Of a DNA stretch of 26,989 nucleotides, positions 15,021 to 22,905 are shown piece after piece. Under the pieces are notes generated by a model. It had not been told where the DNA came from. It made no database searches and saw nothing but the letters and a program-made list of their open reading frames with translations. The position numbers were made by a program, and so were the translations under genes. The DNA lies in assembly GCA_964557575.1 (NCBI GenBank), contig CAZLBC010000066.1:1-26989 (forward strand), read 5' to 3'. Within the stretch, counting starts at the first letter, position 1. Every line of letters starts with the position of its first letter. This DNA is from CAZLBC01 sp964557575 (GTDB lineage Bacteria; Planctomycetota; Phycisphaerae; SM23-33).

Positions 15021-16310
15021 ATGAACCCTGCAACGTCAGTCGTCGCGTTTGCACTGTCGGTCATCGCGGCTCGACCGTCCGCGGCGGCGGAATACTTCGT
15101 CGCGGTCGACGGCGCGGCCGGCAATCCCGGCACGCGGGCCGCCCCGTGGGACCTGGCCGCCGCCCTGGACGGCTCCCGCCGGATCGCGCCCGGGGACACG
15201 ATCTGGATTCGCGCGGGCACCTACCGCCACCCGGACCGCCGGCACGGGAAAAACGGGTACGTCGTCCGGCTCGCCGGCACGGCCGAACAACCCGTCCACG
15301 TCCGCGCCGTCCCCGGGCGGCGCGCGACCATCGACGGCGGCCTGCGAATCGAGCACCCGAGCAAACACCTCCGGATTCGCGACCTGGAGATCATCGTCTC
15401 CGAGAACCGCTCCACAACGCGGGTCGCCCGCGAGCGCGGTTCCCACCCCCGGGACCTGGACCGGCCCTGGGGGAGCCTCAACATTATCGGCGGGGAGGAC
15501 TGCCGGTATATCCACCTCGTGATCCACGACAACGCCCAGGGCGTCGGCTTCTGGAAATCGGCCGTCGACAGCGAAGTGTACGGCTGCCTGATCCACGACA
15601 ACGGCTGGATCGGCCCCGATCGCTATCACGGGCCCGGCATCTACGGGCAGAACCGGACCGGGACCAAGCGCGTCACCGATAACATCTTCTTCGGCAACTA
15701 TTCGAACACCGCGCAGTTCTACGGATCGTCGCGCGCGTATGTCGACAACTTCCACATCGAGGGCAACATCGCGTTCGGCCCGCGCAGGAAGGGCGGCCGC
15801 TACACCTTCCTCGTCGGCGGCGGCCGGGGGAGCCGGGGCATCGTCGTCAAAAAAAACGTCCTCTACGGGATCCCCCTGCAGGTCGGCTACACGGCCCGGG
15901 ACAGCGAGGACTGCGTCGTGGCGGGCAACATCGTCGTCCGCGGCGGCCTCTCCATACGCGGCTTCAAAACCGTCACCCGAAAAGATAACCGTGTCTGGAA
16001 GGGCGGAAAGAAAGACCCCGTCCCCGCCGCGGCGACCGTCATCCTGCGGCCGAGCCGGTACGACCCCCGCCGGGCGCATCTGGCGATCGTGAATTGGCGG
16101 CGGGCAGAAACGGTCGACGCGGATTTCTCAGGCTTTCTCCAGAACGGCGACGCCTTCCGCGTCCTGAGCGCCCTGGACTTTTACGGGGAGCCCGTCGCGG
16201 CGGGGACCTTCGCGGGCGGCCCCGTCGCGATCCCGGTTCCCGCCGAGGAGCGCACGGGCGGCGGCGAATTCTGCGCGTTCGTCGTCTTCCGCCGTACCCC
16301 GAAGCAGTAA
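15021..16310 (+). CDS. Secreted right-handed beta-helix protein
   Basis: A 429-residue exported protein. Residues 1-23 are a signal peptide ending SAAA|E. The opening is the typical secreted beta-helix start: YFVAVDGAAGNPGT, a helix (LAAALDGSRRI), then APGDTIWIRAGTYRHPDRR. Residues about 110-320 hold repeats such as LRIRDLEIIVSE, DCRYIHLVIHDNAQGVGF, SEVYGCLIHDNGW and NFHIEGNIAF. The last 75 residues are a small beta domain (AHLAIVNWRRAETVDAD onward). No catalytic residues can be assigned; pectate-lyase-like binding or cleavage of polysaccharide is a family-level guess. I chose the ATG at 15021 because GGAG lies five bases before it; the in-frame GTG at 15015 overlaps that site. It is the third gene of the MscS operon, and its TAA directly abuts the stop codon of the convergent membrane-protein gene. 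Confidence 0.85.
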   Translation: MNPATSVVAFALSVIAARPSAAAEYFVAVDGAAGNPGTRAAPWDLAAALDGSRRIAPGDTIWIRAGTYRHPDRRHGKNGYVVRLAGTAEQPVHVRAVPGRRATIDGGLRIEHPSKHLRIRDLEIIVSENRSTTRVARERGSHPRDLDRPWGSLNIIGGEDCRYIHLVIHDNAQGVGFWKSAVDSEVYGCLIHDNGWIGPDRYHGPGIYGQNRTGTKRVTDNIFFGNYSNTAQFYGSSRAYVDNFHIEGNIAFGPRRKGGRYTFLVGGGRGSRGIVVKKNVLYGIPLQVGYTARDSEDCVVAGNIVVRGGLSIRGFKTVTRKDNRVWKGGKKDPVPAAATVILRPSRYDPRRAHLAIVNWRRAETVDADFSGFLQNGDAFRVLSALDFYGEPVAAGTFAGGPVAIPVPAEERTGGGEFCAFVVFRRTPKQ

Positions 16311-16775
16311 TCACCCCTTTCCGGGCGTCGCCGCGCCCCGGTTCCGCATAAGCCAGACCCCCAGGACGACCGGGATCGCGAGGGCGATGCCGTCGAAAAA
16401 GAGCATGGTGGTGCGCATAGGCCCCTGCCTGGTCTGGAAGACGAAGATGGCCATGTCGGTGCCGTTGACCAGCAGGCCGCAAATCACGTAGCACCAGGTG
16501 ACCGGGCGGGCCTCGGGCATCCCGGCACGCCACGCCCGGCCGGCCCACACCAGGAAGATCCCCAGGCACGTTCCCATCGCCGAGGAGAGCATCGCCCACT
16601 CGACGCTCAGGCCCATGGCCTCCACCCCGTGGGCGGCGGTGTCGACGGTATTCCACAGGTCCTCGTCGGCCACGATCCGCAGCCCGTTGATGACCAGGGG
16701 GACCACGCCGGTAACGATGCCGATGATCCCGAAGACGATCAGCAGGATCCCCAGCCTCCCGCGTGTTTCGGCCAT
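16311..16775 (-). CDS. Four-helix membrane protein of unknown function
   Basis: A 154-residue integral membrane protein with four hydrophobic stretches at about residues 9-30, 58-78, 90-110 and 118-142. The first is preceded by a short basic N-terminus (MAETRGR) and is glycine/isoleucine-rich (LGILLIVFGIIGIVTG); the loop after it is acidic and likely extracytoplasmic. There is a short glycine- and lysine-containing tail. I do not recognise a family. The ATG at 16775 is preceded by a very strong GGGAGGAGG, which rules out the longer upstream frame. It lies 28 bases after the DUF1080 stop on the same strand, so the two are probably co-transcribed, and its TGA abuts the stop of the convergent beta-helix gene with no base between. 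Gene call rests on length, membrane pattern and ribosome site. Confidence 0.78.
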   Translation of the reverse strand: MAETRGRLGILLIVFGIIGIVTGVVPLVINGLRIVADEDLWNTVDTAAHGVEAMGLSVEWAMLSSAMGTCLGIFLVWAGRAWRAGMPEARPVTWCYVICGLLVNGTDMAIFVFQTRQGPMRTTMLFFDGIALAIPVVLGVWLMRNRGAATPGKG

Positions 16776-16803
16776 GACCTCCTCCCGTCCGAAGCGGCCG
16801 GCG

Positions 16804-17640
16804 TTATGCCGGGCCGTCCTCCTTCTCGTCAAGCAGCCGTATCCTGACATTCCGCCAGCGGCAGCGCGCGCCCTCCCGCCACCGCGTCGCGCCGCCGTGT
16901 ATCTGGAAGGCAATATGCCCCCGGCGGGGCGCCGTCCGCTCCACGAGGGCCCGGTCGAAACGGGGATGCCGGTACGCGACCGTATCGACGTCCACGATCT
17001 TCACGCCGTTGATCCACGTGGTGATCCGCGGCGGCTGACCGGTCACCCTGACCCGCAACTCGTTCCAGGCGTTCGGTTTCCAGGCCCGCAGCCAGTCTTT
17101 CGGCGTCACCCCGTGTTTCAGCGCCGCGCCCGGGGGGAGTCTGCGGGGCGCGGCGTCGAGATTCACCACCCGTCCGGAACCGGCGCCGGTGCCCGACAGG
17201 CCGAACGTCCGCGTGTTCCAGCCCCCGAGGCCCTCCCCGTAGATCTGCCCGACGTAGCCGCCCGGGCAGTAGTCCACGGTGACCTGGAAGGCCTTCCCCC
17301 GCGGCGTGGAACGGACGAAGAGGCCGCTGTCGATGCCCCAGTCCGGCCTGATTTCCAGCCGCAGTTCGAAGTCGCCGTACGTCTCGTCGGACAGCAGCAG
17401 GCCGCCGTTGCCGGGGGGGTCCTGGGAACCGACGATCGCGCCGTCCTCGACGCGCCACCGCCCGCCGGTGCCGTGGCCGACGCGCCGCCGGTTCCGGTGC
17501 CAGCCATCGAGCGTTTTCCCGTCGAACAGCGACTGAAAACCGGCTTCTTTTTTCTGCCGGCGGGGGTCGTCGCCGGCGGGCGCGGCGGCAAGTACCGCCG
17601 CGAGAACCGCGATTGAAATCCATCGTCCGGGTGTGATCAT
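16804..17640 (-). CDS. Secreted DUF1080 (3-keto-disaccharide hydrolase family) protein
   Basis: A 278-residue exported protein. Residues 1 to about 22 are a signal peptide ending near AAAPAG. The DUF1080 domain runs from FQSLFDGKTLDGWH (about residue 35) to the end, with family landmarks WRVEDGAIVGSQ, GLLLSDETYGDFELRLEIR, GIDSGLFVRS, WNELRVRVTGQ, TTWINGVKI and GHIAFQIHGG. The fold is a concanavalin-like jelly roll. Some members hydrolyse 3-keto-glycosides, but the family is very large in Planctomycetota and most are untested. AAGGA seven bases before the ATG at 17640 supports the start. It is divergent from the TPR-sulfotransferase gene over 69 bases and probably co-transcribed with the four-helix membrane gene 28 bases behind it. 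Family certain, activity likely glycan-related. Confidence 0.92.
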   Translation of the reverse strand: MITPGRWISIAVLAAVLAAAPAGDDPRRQKKEAGFQSLFDGKTLDGWHRNRRRVGHGTGGRWRVEDGAIVGSQDPPGNGGLLLSDETYGDFELRLEIRPDWGIDSGLFVRSTPRGKAFQVTVDYCPGGYVGQIYGEGLGGWNTRTFGLSGTGAGSGRVVNLDAAPRRLPPGAALKHGVTPKDWLRAWKPNAWNELRVRVTGQPPRITTWINGVKIVDVDTVAYRHPRFDRALVERTAPRRGHIAFQIHGGATRWREGARCRWRNVRIRLLDEKEDGPA

Positions 17641-17671
17641 GGCGCGTCCTTCGGTTATAGTATGTCTGCGT

Positions 17672-17701
17672 ATTATACGAGGAGCCTCCGGACAAGGACA
17701 A
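17672..17701 (-). promoter_or_regulatory. Candidate DUF1080 promoter in a divergent intergenic region
   Basis: On the minus strand TTGTCC (17696-17701), an 18-base spacer, then a perfect TATAAT (17672-17677). Start near 17665 would give a 25-base leader. The same bases read TATTATA on the plus strand, a possible -10 for the divergent sulfotransferase gene, but I see no good plus-strand -35. GGACAA occurs twice in tandem at 17690-17701. Confidence 0.45.
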
Positions 17702-17709
17702 CACGATAC

Positions 17710-19410
17710 ATGTCTGCTGCCGAAAACACGAAATTCCCGGTGCCCCCGTCCGTCGCGCGGCTCCTCCGCGAAGCCGCCGATCACTTCGGCACGGGTCGGT
17801 GGCCCGCCGCCGTCGACTGCTGCCGGCGGATTCTCGCACAGTCGCCCAACCACCCCGAGGCCCTGGGCCTGGCGGGCGCCGCGCTGCTGCAGCAGGGCGC
17901 CCTGCGCGAGGCGGTCGACTGGATCGGCCGGGCGATCCGGGCCGCGCCGGACATGGCGCAGGCCCACAACAACCTCGGCGCCGCCTGGCATCGAATGGGA
18001 AAGGCCGCGGAAGCCGAGCGGTCATTCCGGCGGGCGGTCGAACTGGACGGCGGGAACGCCGATTTCCACAAGAATCTGGGTATGATCCTCCAGCAGCTCG
18101 GACGGAGCGACGAGGCGCTCGCCGCGTCACAGAAGGCGCTGGAAATCAGTCCCGAACACCCGGGCGCCCACAATACGCTCGGCCTGATATACACCGACCG
18201 CGGCGCGTTCGAGCGAGCAGCCGAGCACTACCGCCGCGCCCTGCGGGCAAAGCCCGACTACGCCGAGGCCCGCCACAATTTCGGGTGGCTGCTGGAACAG
18301 CGGGGAGATTTCGACGATGCCCGCCGCGCGTACCGGCAGTCCCTCGCCGCCCGGCCCGGCTTCTACAGGGCCTGGTATGCCCTCAGCAGGGTGCACGCCG
18401 TCGACCGTGACGATCCGGCCTTCGCGCAGCTCGAGCGGCTGAAAAACACCCGGCCCCTCGCGCCGCATGCCGGGGCCGACCTCTCCTTCGCGCTGGGCAA
18501 GATGTACGAGGACATCGGGGAGTACACGGCCGCCTTCAACCACTTCCGGCGCGGCAACGAGTACCGCCGACTGATGCCCGGACAGGCATTCGATCCGGCG
18601 GCGTACACCAGGGCGGTCGACGGCCTGATCGCGGACACGCCGGCGGCGGCGTTCGACAGGACCGACACGATCGGGGACCCCACGGAACGTCCCGTGTTCG
18701 TCGTCGGCATGCCCCGGTCCGGAACGACCCTCCTGGAACAGGTCCTCGCCGCCCATCCCCGCGTCGCCGGGGCGGGCGAATCGGGCGGGATCGGGGCGAT
18801 CTCGAACCGCTGTCTCAGAAACGCCGGCGGCGCGCGGGCGGCGATCCGTCAGATGGATGCCGACGCGGCCCGTTCATGGGCCGCGGCGTACCGGGAGGGT
18901 CTGGAACAATACCGGGGCGGGGCGGAACGAATCGTCGACAAGATGCCCGACAACTTCCAGGCCCTCTGGTGTATCGCGGCCGTGTTCCCCCGCGCGAAAC
19001 TGATACACATGCGCCGGGACGCCCGCGACACGTGCCTCTCATGCTACAAGACCCATTTCTTCAAAGGCCATCCCTACGCCAACGACCAGGTGTCCCTGGG
19101 CCGGTATTACCGCGACTACGCCCGCCTGATGGAACACTGGCACCGCGTTCTGCCCCGCGCCATACACCGCGTCCGGTACGAAGACCTGGTAACGGACTTC
19201 GAGAAGACCGTGGCCGACGTCCTGGCATTCGCGGGGCTCGCGTGGCACGACGACTGCCTTGATTTTCACCGCGCGAAACGGCGGATCAGCACCGCGAGTT
19301 CCTACCAGGTCAGGCAGCCCCTCTACACCGGTTCGGTGGGAAAATGGCGGGCATACGAACCGCATCTCGGGCCGCTGCTGGCGGAACTGGAAGGGGTTGA
19401 CGGGGAGTGA
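17710..19410 (+). CDS. Tetratricopeptide-repeat sulfotransferase
   Basis: A 566-residue, apparently cytoplasmic protein. Residues about 15-250 contain tandem TPR units (AQAHNNLGAAWHRMGKAAEA, ADFHKNLGMILQQLGRSDEA and similar), a protein-interaction solenoid. The C-terminal half is a sulfotransferase: the phosphosulfate-binding loop VVGMPRSGTTLLEQVLAAHP (about residues 326-345) and the 3'-phosphate motif MRRDARDTCLSCYKTHF (about 434-450) are intact. It should transfer sulfate from PAPS to an acceptor such as a glycan, lipid or tyrosine; TPR-sulfotransferases are common in Planctomycetes but rarely characterised. I chose the ATG at 17710, where AAGGA lies 11 bases upstream; the in-frame ATG at 17662 has no ribosome site and lies in the divergent promoter. 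No PAPS-making genes are in the window. Its TGA abuts the stop codon of the convergent protease gene. Confidence 0.9.
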   Translation: MSAAENTKFPVPPSVARLLREAADHFGTGRWPAAVDCCRRILAQSPNHPEALGLAGAALLQQGALREAVDWIGRAIRAAPDMAQAHNNLGAAWHRMGKAAEAERSFRRAVELDGGNADFHKNLGMILQQLGRSDEALAASQKALEISPEHPGAHNTLGLIYTDRGAFERAAEHYRRALRAKPDYAEARHNFGWLLEQRGDFDDARRAYRQSLAARPGFYRAWYALSRVHAVDRDDPAFAQLERLKNTRPLAPHAGADLSFALGKMYEDIGEYTAAFNHFRRGNEYRRLMPGQAFDPAAYTRAVDGLIADTPAAAFDRTDTIGDPTERPVFVVGMPRSGTTLLEQVLAAHPRVAGAGESGGIGAISNRCLRNAGGARAAIRQMDADAARSWAAAYREGLEQYRGGAERIVDKMPDNFQALWCIAAVFPRAKLIHMRRDARDTCLSCYKTHFFKGHPYANDQVSLGRYYRDYARLMEHWHRVLPRAIHRVRYEDLVTDFEKTVADVLAFAGLAWHDDCLDFHRAKRRISTASSYQVRQPLYTGSVGKWRAYEPHLGPLLAELEGVDGE

Positions 19411-20418
19411 TCAGCCGGCGTTCCCGAGCGTCACCGTCACGGTGCGGGGTTTCTTTTCATCGGCGCGGATCACCTTCAGTGCGATCGTGTCGCCGGGTTT
19501 TTTCGTACGGACGATATCCAGCAGTTCCCGCTGAAACGAGACGGGCCGGCCCGCCGCCGCGAGAATGACGGTCTCGGTGGTGAACCCCGCCTGCTCCATG
19601 GCCCCGCCCGTGTGGATCACCGGCGTGACGATACCCTCGGTGCCCTTCGGCAGGCGCGCGATGAAGCCGGGAGACTGCGTCCAGAGTTCGTCAACGTTCC
19701 CCCCCAGGGTGGCCGTCGGAATATCACTGCGGGCGGCAATCAACGCGTGTATCGGCTCGGTCGGGGAACAGAAGGCCACCCCCACCGGCGACTTGTCCTT
19801 GCTGTTCAGGTACCCGCTCTGCACGCCGACGACGCGCCCGCGGTGGTTTACCCAGCAGCCCCCGGAAGAACCGACGGGAGAGGCACCGGCGACGTAGTTG
19901 CACCGGGTGTAGCACCGATTGATGTTGTTCCAGGAATATGACGGTTCGAGGCGGGCGACGGAGCCCTTCAGCAGCAGGTCGTGCCGCCAGAGCGGCGAAC
20001 TGATGAGCATGACCTCGGCGGCGGGTGGCGGCATTGTGTCGGCAACCCGCAGAAAGGGAAACGGTTCGTGTTCACCCGCGACCGCCAGGAGGGCGATATC
20101 GTGGCCGGGGTCCGCCGCCACGCGGTTCGCCGCATACCGGTGACCGTTCGAGGAGAGTATCTCGATATCGTCGGCTTTTCCGCGAATCACGTGGGCGGCG
20201 GTCAGGACCGTCCCGCGGGCGTCGATAAAACACCCCGAGCCGTTCATTCTGCCGGAAGTCAGTATTTTCACCGACGCGCCGCGAAGGCGCCGGTAAAAGG
20301 AAACGGGATCGTCCGTATCGGCGGTCTTTCCGGCGTCGCCCTGCGCGATAAATAATGTCGCCGCGGCAACCGCCGGAACAGCAACGAGCAATCCCCGCAG
20401 TACCAGTCGTCTGCGCAT
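19411..20418 (-). CDS. Exported trypsin-like serine protease with PDZ domain
   Basis: A 335-residue HtrA-like protein. Residues 1 to about 28 are a basic-then-hydrophobic signal or membrane anchor (MRRRLVLRG start). Residues about 40-230 are a trypsin-like domain with the triad H76 (VLTAAHV), D107 (PGHDIALL) and S185 (VGSSGGCW). About 240-335 form a PDZ-like domain (GAMEQAGF, VILAAAGRPVSFQRELLDIV, KPGDTIALKVIR). Unusually for bacterial HtrA there are five cysteines (C63, C169, C173, C188, C217), all in the protease domain and possibly disulphide-bonded, and the usual GNSGGP is GSSGGC. It is shorter than DegP and has one PDZ domain. GGAGGAAGG before the ATG at 20418 overlaps the stop of the toroid-DUF4159 gene 20 bases away, so the two form an operon and may be coupled. 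Confidence 0.88.
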   Translation of the reverse strand: MRRRLVLRGLLVAVPAVAAATLFIAQGDAGKTADTDDPVSFYRRLRGASVKILTSGRMNGSGCFIDARGTVLTAAHVIRGKADDIEILSSNGHRYAANRVAADPGHDIALLAVAGEHEPFPFLRVADTMPPPAAEVMLISSPLWRHDLLLKGSVARLEPSYSWNNINRCYTRCNYVAGASPVGSSGGCWVNHRGRVVGVQSGYLNSKDKSPVGVAFCSPTEPIHALIAARSDIPTATLGGNVDELWTQSPGFIARLPKGTEGIVTPVIHTGGAMEQAGFTTETVILAAAGRPVSFQRELLDIVRTKKPGDTIALKVIRADEKKPRTVTVTLGNAG

Positions 20419-20438
20419 CTTGTTTCCGCCTTCCTCCG

Positions 20439-22772
20439 CTACTTCGCAGAAACCATGATGATATTACGCACGATATTGTACGCCGAATCGGGGCTGTACC
20501 CGTCGACGACGCCGCTTTCAAACCCCAGCAGGCCGGCGGTGAGGTCCTCGCGGCTCAGGATGACCGCCGCGTTTCTTCCCTTCACGGTAACACCCTCCAG
20601 CCGCACGGCATTGGAGGTAACCCGCTTCCGCGCCGCCGGGCGGTACCGCACCTTCTTGATCGGGTTCTTCCCGCGGGTGTACACGGGGCAGGCGCCGCCG
20701 AGCGGCTTCAGGGCGGCCGCCCCGAATATGCCGCGGAGCGCGCCGTGCATGGCGGCGTAGAACTTCTTGCTGCCGCCGGCGGCGTCGACGACCAGGGTGC
20801 CGCCCGATGCCACGAAGGCCTTCAGGGCCTTTTTGCCGGCCGGCGACAGGGACACGCCGTCCGTGCCCGTCATCAGGGCGACGGCGGCGCCCGACCCCGC
20901 GAGTTTCTCGACCGGCACCGTCTGCAGATCGAGGTTCACTTTTTCGTCGCGGGCGATCTTCCGCTTCAGAGCCACGAGGGCCAGGGGCTCCGGGTCGTAG
21001 TTGCCGGCGTACTTGACCCGGGCAACCTTGACGGTCTTCTTGGTGCCCGTGGCGGGAAAGGGCCAGTAGGTTCGGCCGCGCGGCAGGAGATCGCCGTAGG
21101 AACCGACGATGTACCGCGTCAGGTTGACCCCGAACAGGAACGTCTTCTTCATGGTGACGTGGGCCCGCACCTGCCAGGCCTTGGCCACGTCCTCGTCGGT
21201 GTGGACGACCAGGGGCCGGGCGCCGTTGCTGAGTATCTCCAGTTCCGGGCTGCCGTTGAGCCGGGCGTGGGCCGAGTAAACGGGATGGTCGGGTGCGGCC
21301 TTCTTCAGCTCGTAGCGCGGAAAGGCCCGCTTGTACACGTCCCGAATCCCCTTCTTGAAATACTCGCCGTTGCATTCCGCGCAACTGAAGATGGTCCCGC
21401 CCTGGTAGACGTACGTCCGGAGCTTCTTGATCTCCTCCTCGCTGAAATCCGGCCTTCCGCTGCCCGAAATGTAGAGGATCGGGGCGTCGTGCCACTGGAA
21501 GGGATCGACCTGGAGGTTCACGATCTGCCAGTTGAACTCCTGCTCGTAGTTCCGGCTCATCCACCGTATGAGGTTCGCCAGGTCGCGGGGGCGGTTGTTC
21601 CAGTCGCCGCCGAAATTCAGCTTGTTGAACATGACCGGGTGCTTTCCCTTCGCGAGAAAGAGAAGGGCGAAGGCCGTGCTGGAAATCCGGTTGTCCCAAC
21701 TGCCGTTGCCCTGCTGTTTCTTGACGAGGGCCAGGGCCCCCAGTTTGAACCAGTCCTGCTTCCCGAAGTACTTGTACCCGGCCGCCCTGCCGACGCGCTC
21801 GACGCCGTACAGGTAATAGCAGAACCGCCCGGCGGAGGTCTTTCCCACCATGGTGTTGGTGAATTCCTTGTTGAACCAGTCCAGGCCCTTGACGATGGCC
21901 CGGGGCAGCTTGCCGCCCTCGCACTTGGCGTACTTCTCGGACATCAGCGCGTCGGTGCAGACGAAGAGACTGGCAAGGCCGGCGGCCGACATCGACCCCC
22001 GCTGGCCGTACCGGTTCCCCTTCTTCTTTTCGCGCCGGAAGGGCGGCCAGTAACTCCAGCCGCCGTTGTTGAGCTGACCCTTGACCCAGTACCGCAGCGC
22101 CAGCGGCCAGAACGCCGACGGTATCTCGCCGCCCAGCATCTGGTAGCCCCAGACGCCGAGTATCCCGTACTGGGCGGAGGAATTGTGGTAGGTGTCTTCC
22201 CACAGCGTGTAGTTCCAGCCGCCGGCGTCCTTGTGGATGGAAAACAGGAGCCGCTGGGCGTCGTGCCTGAGATATTTCATGTACTTCCCGGGCTGGTACT
22301 TCTCGGCCGTGACCCAGGCGTTGCACCGCAGGCCGAGTGCGTAGATATTGATCGTATCGTAGGTCTTGATGAATTTCAGCCCCTTCTGAATCTTGTCGTT
22401 GTGTATGTCCACGTCGCTCTTGAGCAGGGCGTAGATCGCCACGGCGGTCCGCCCCACGCTATGCTTGGACGGTTCGGGCTTCATCTTCACGGTCCCGGTG
22501 ATGCGCTGCCTCAGTGCCGGGCTCTTCCACTTGTAGCTGCCCTTGCTCGGGCCGCGGGGATTGCCGTCGCCCTTGCCGAAGCTGCCGTTCCCGTTCTGCG
22601 TGGACAGCAGGTACTTGACCCCCTTCTTGATCGCCTTCTCGACCGGATCGTTGTTCCACCGGCCGGCGGCCTGTTTTCGCAACTGTGCGGCCTTGTCGGC
22701 GAAAAGGGCGGGAGGGGACAGCACTGAACAGAATAACGTGAGCGGCAGGGATAAAGTAAGAAACCTTTTCAT
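20439..22772 (-). CDS. Secreted toroid-DUF4159-DUF4159 protein
   Basis: A 777-residue exported protein, paralogous to the one at 1399-4284 but without its discoidin-like tail. Residues 1-25 are a signal peptide ending LFA|D. Residues about 45-400 hold alpha/alpha-toroid repeats with QW-like motifs (TQNGNGSFGKG, QLNNGGWSYW, QQGNGSWDNR); no DxDD is visible. Residues about 415-590 are a DUF4159 domain (DAPILYISG, YQGGTIFS, KRAFPR, HTDED) and about 600-777 a second copy (GNYDPEPLALVAL, VALMTGTDGV, ASGGTLVVDAAGG, SREDLTAGLLGF). The chain ends soon after that last motif. DUF4159 has a glutamine-amidotransferase-like fold with no known reaction. It is followed after 20 bases by the serine protease gene. 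Start ATG 22772 has GGAG 11 bases upstream, rather far. The 244-base gap upstream is AT-rich. Confidence 0.88.
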   Translation of the reverse strand: MKRFLTLSLPLTLFCSVLSPPALFADKAAQLRKQAAGRWNNDPVEKAIKKGVKYLLSTQNGNGSFGKGDGNPRGPSKGSYKWKSPALRQRITGTVKMKPEPSKHSVGRTAVAIYALLKSDVDIHNDKIQKGLKFIKTYDTINIYALGLRCNAWVTAEKYQPGKYMKYLRHDAQRLLFSIHKDAGGWNYTLWEDTYHNSSAQYGILGVWGYQMLGGEIPSAFWPLALRYWVKGQLNNGGWSYWPPFRREKKKGNRYGQRGSMSAAGLASLFVCTDALMSEKYAKCEGGKLPRAIVKGLDWFNKEFTNTMVGKTSAGRFCYYLYGVERVGRAAGYKYFGKQDWFKLGALALVKKQQGNGSWDNRISSTAFALLFLAKGKHPVMFNKLNFGGDWNNRPRDLANLIRWMSRNYEQEFNWQIVNLQVDPFQWHDAPILYISGSGRPDFSEEEIKKLRTYVYQGGTIFSCAECNGEYFKKGIRDVYKRAFPRYELKKAAPDHPVYSAHARLNGSPELEILSNGARPLVVHTDEDVAKAWQVRAHVTMKKTFLFGVNLTRYIVGSYGDLLPRGRTYWPFPATGTKKTVKVARVKYAGNYDPEPLALVALKRKIARDEKVNLDLQTVPVEKLAGSGAAVALMTGTDGVSLSPAGKKALKAFVASGGTLVVDAAGGSKKFYAAMHGALRGIFGAAALKPLGGACPVYTRGKNPIKKVRYRPAARKRVTSNAVRLEGVTVKGRNAAVILSREDLTAGLLGFESGVVDGYSPDSAYNIVRNIIMVSAK

Positions 22773-22826
22773 GACGCAGAAACTCCGAAAATGAAATGTA
22801 AGACAAGTTTATTTAGTGTGTTAAAG

Positions 22827-22863
22827 AAAAAAAAACTGCGTGGTGTACAGGAAATAACAACGC
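22827..22863 (-). terminator. Hairpin plus T9 tract upstream of the second toroid gene
   Basis: On the minus strand, GCGTTGT (22857-22863) can pair with ACCACGC (22838-22844), giving four pairs, one mismatch and two more pairs, with a 12-base loop. After AG comes a run of nine T (22827-22835). It could end transcription from the spermidine-synthase-like gene or, if the TATAAT at 22900 is a promoter, act inside the leader of the toroid gene. The stem is weak. Confidence 0.35.
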
Positions 22864-22899
22864 GGTTCGAAATAAAGCATGTCTACACTATACGTGGTT

Positions 22900-22905
22900 A
22901 TTATA
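22900..22905 (-). promoter_or_regulatory. Possible -10 box for the toroid-DUF4159/protease operon
   Basis: A perfect TATAAT on the minus strand in the AT-rich gap, 127 bases before the ATG at 22772. The -35 region is unconvincing (TTGCTT at 19-base spacing). The leader would contain the hairpin and T9 tract at 22827-22863. Confidence 0.3.

Noticed and set aside
1399..22772. Annotation of the two toroid proteins as squalene-hopene cyclases or prenyltransferases
   Set aside because: No DxDD motif is visible, both are exported, and half of each chain is DUF4159. Only the repeat fold is supported.
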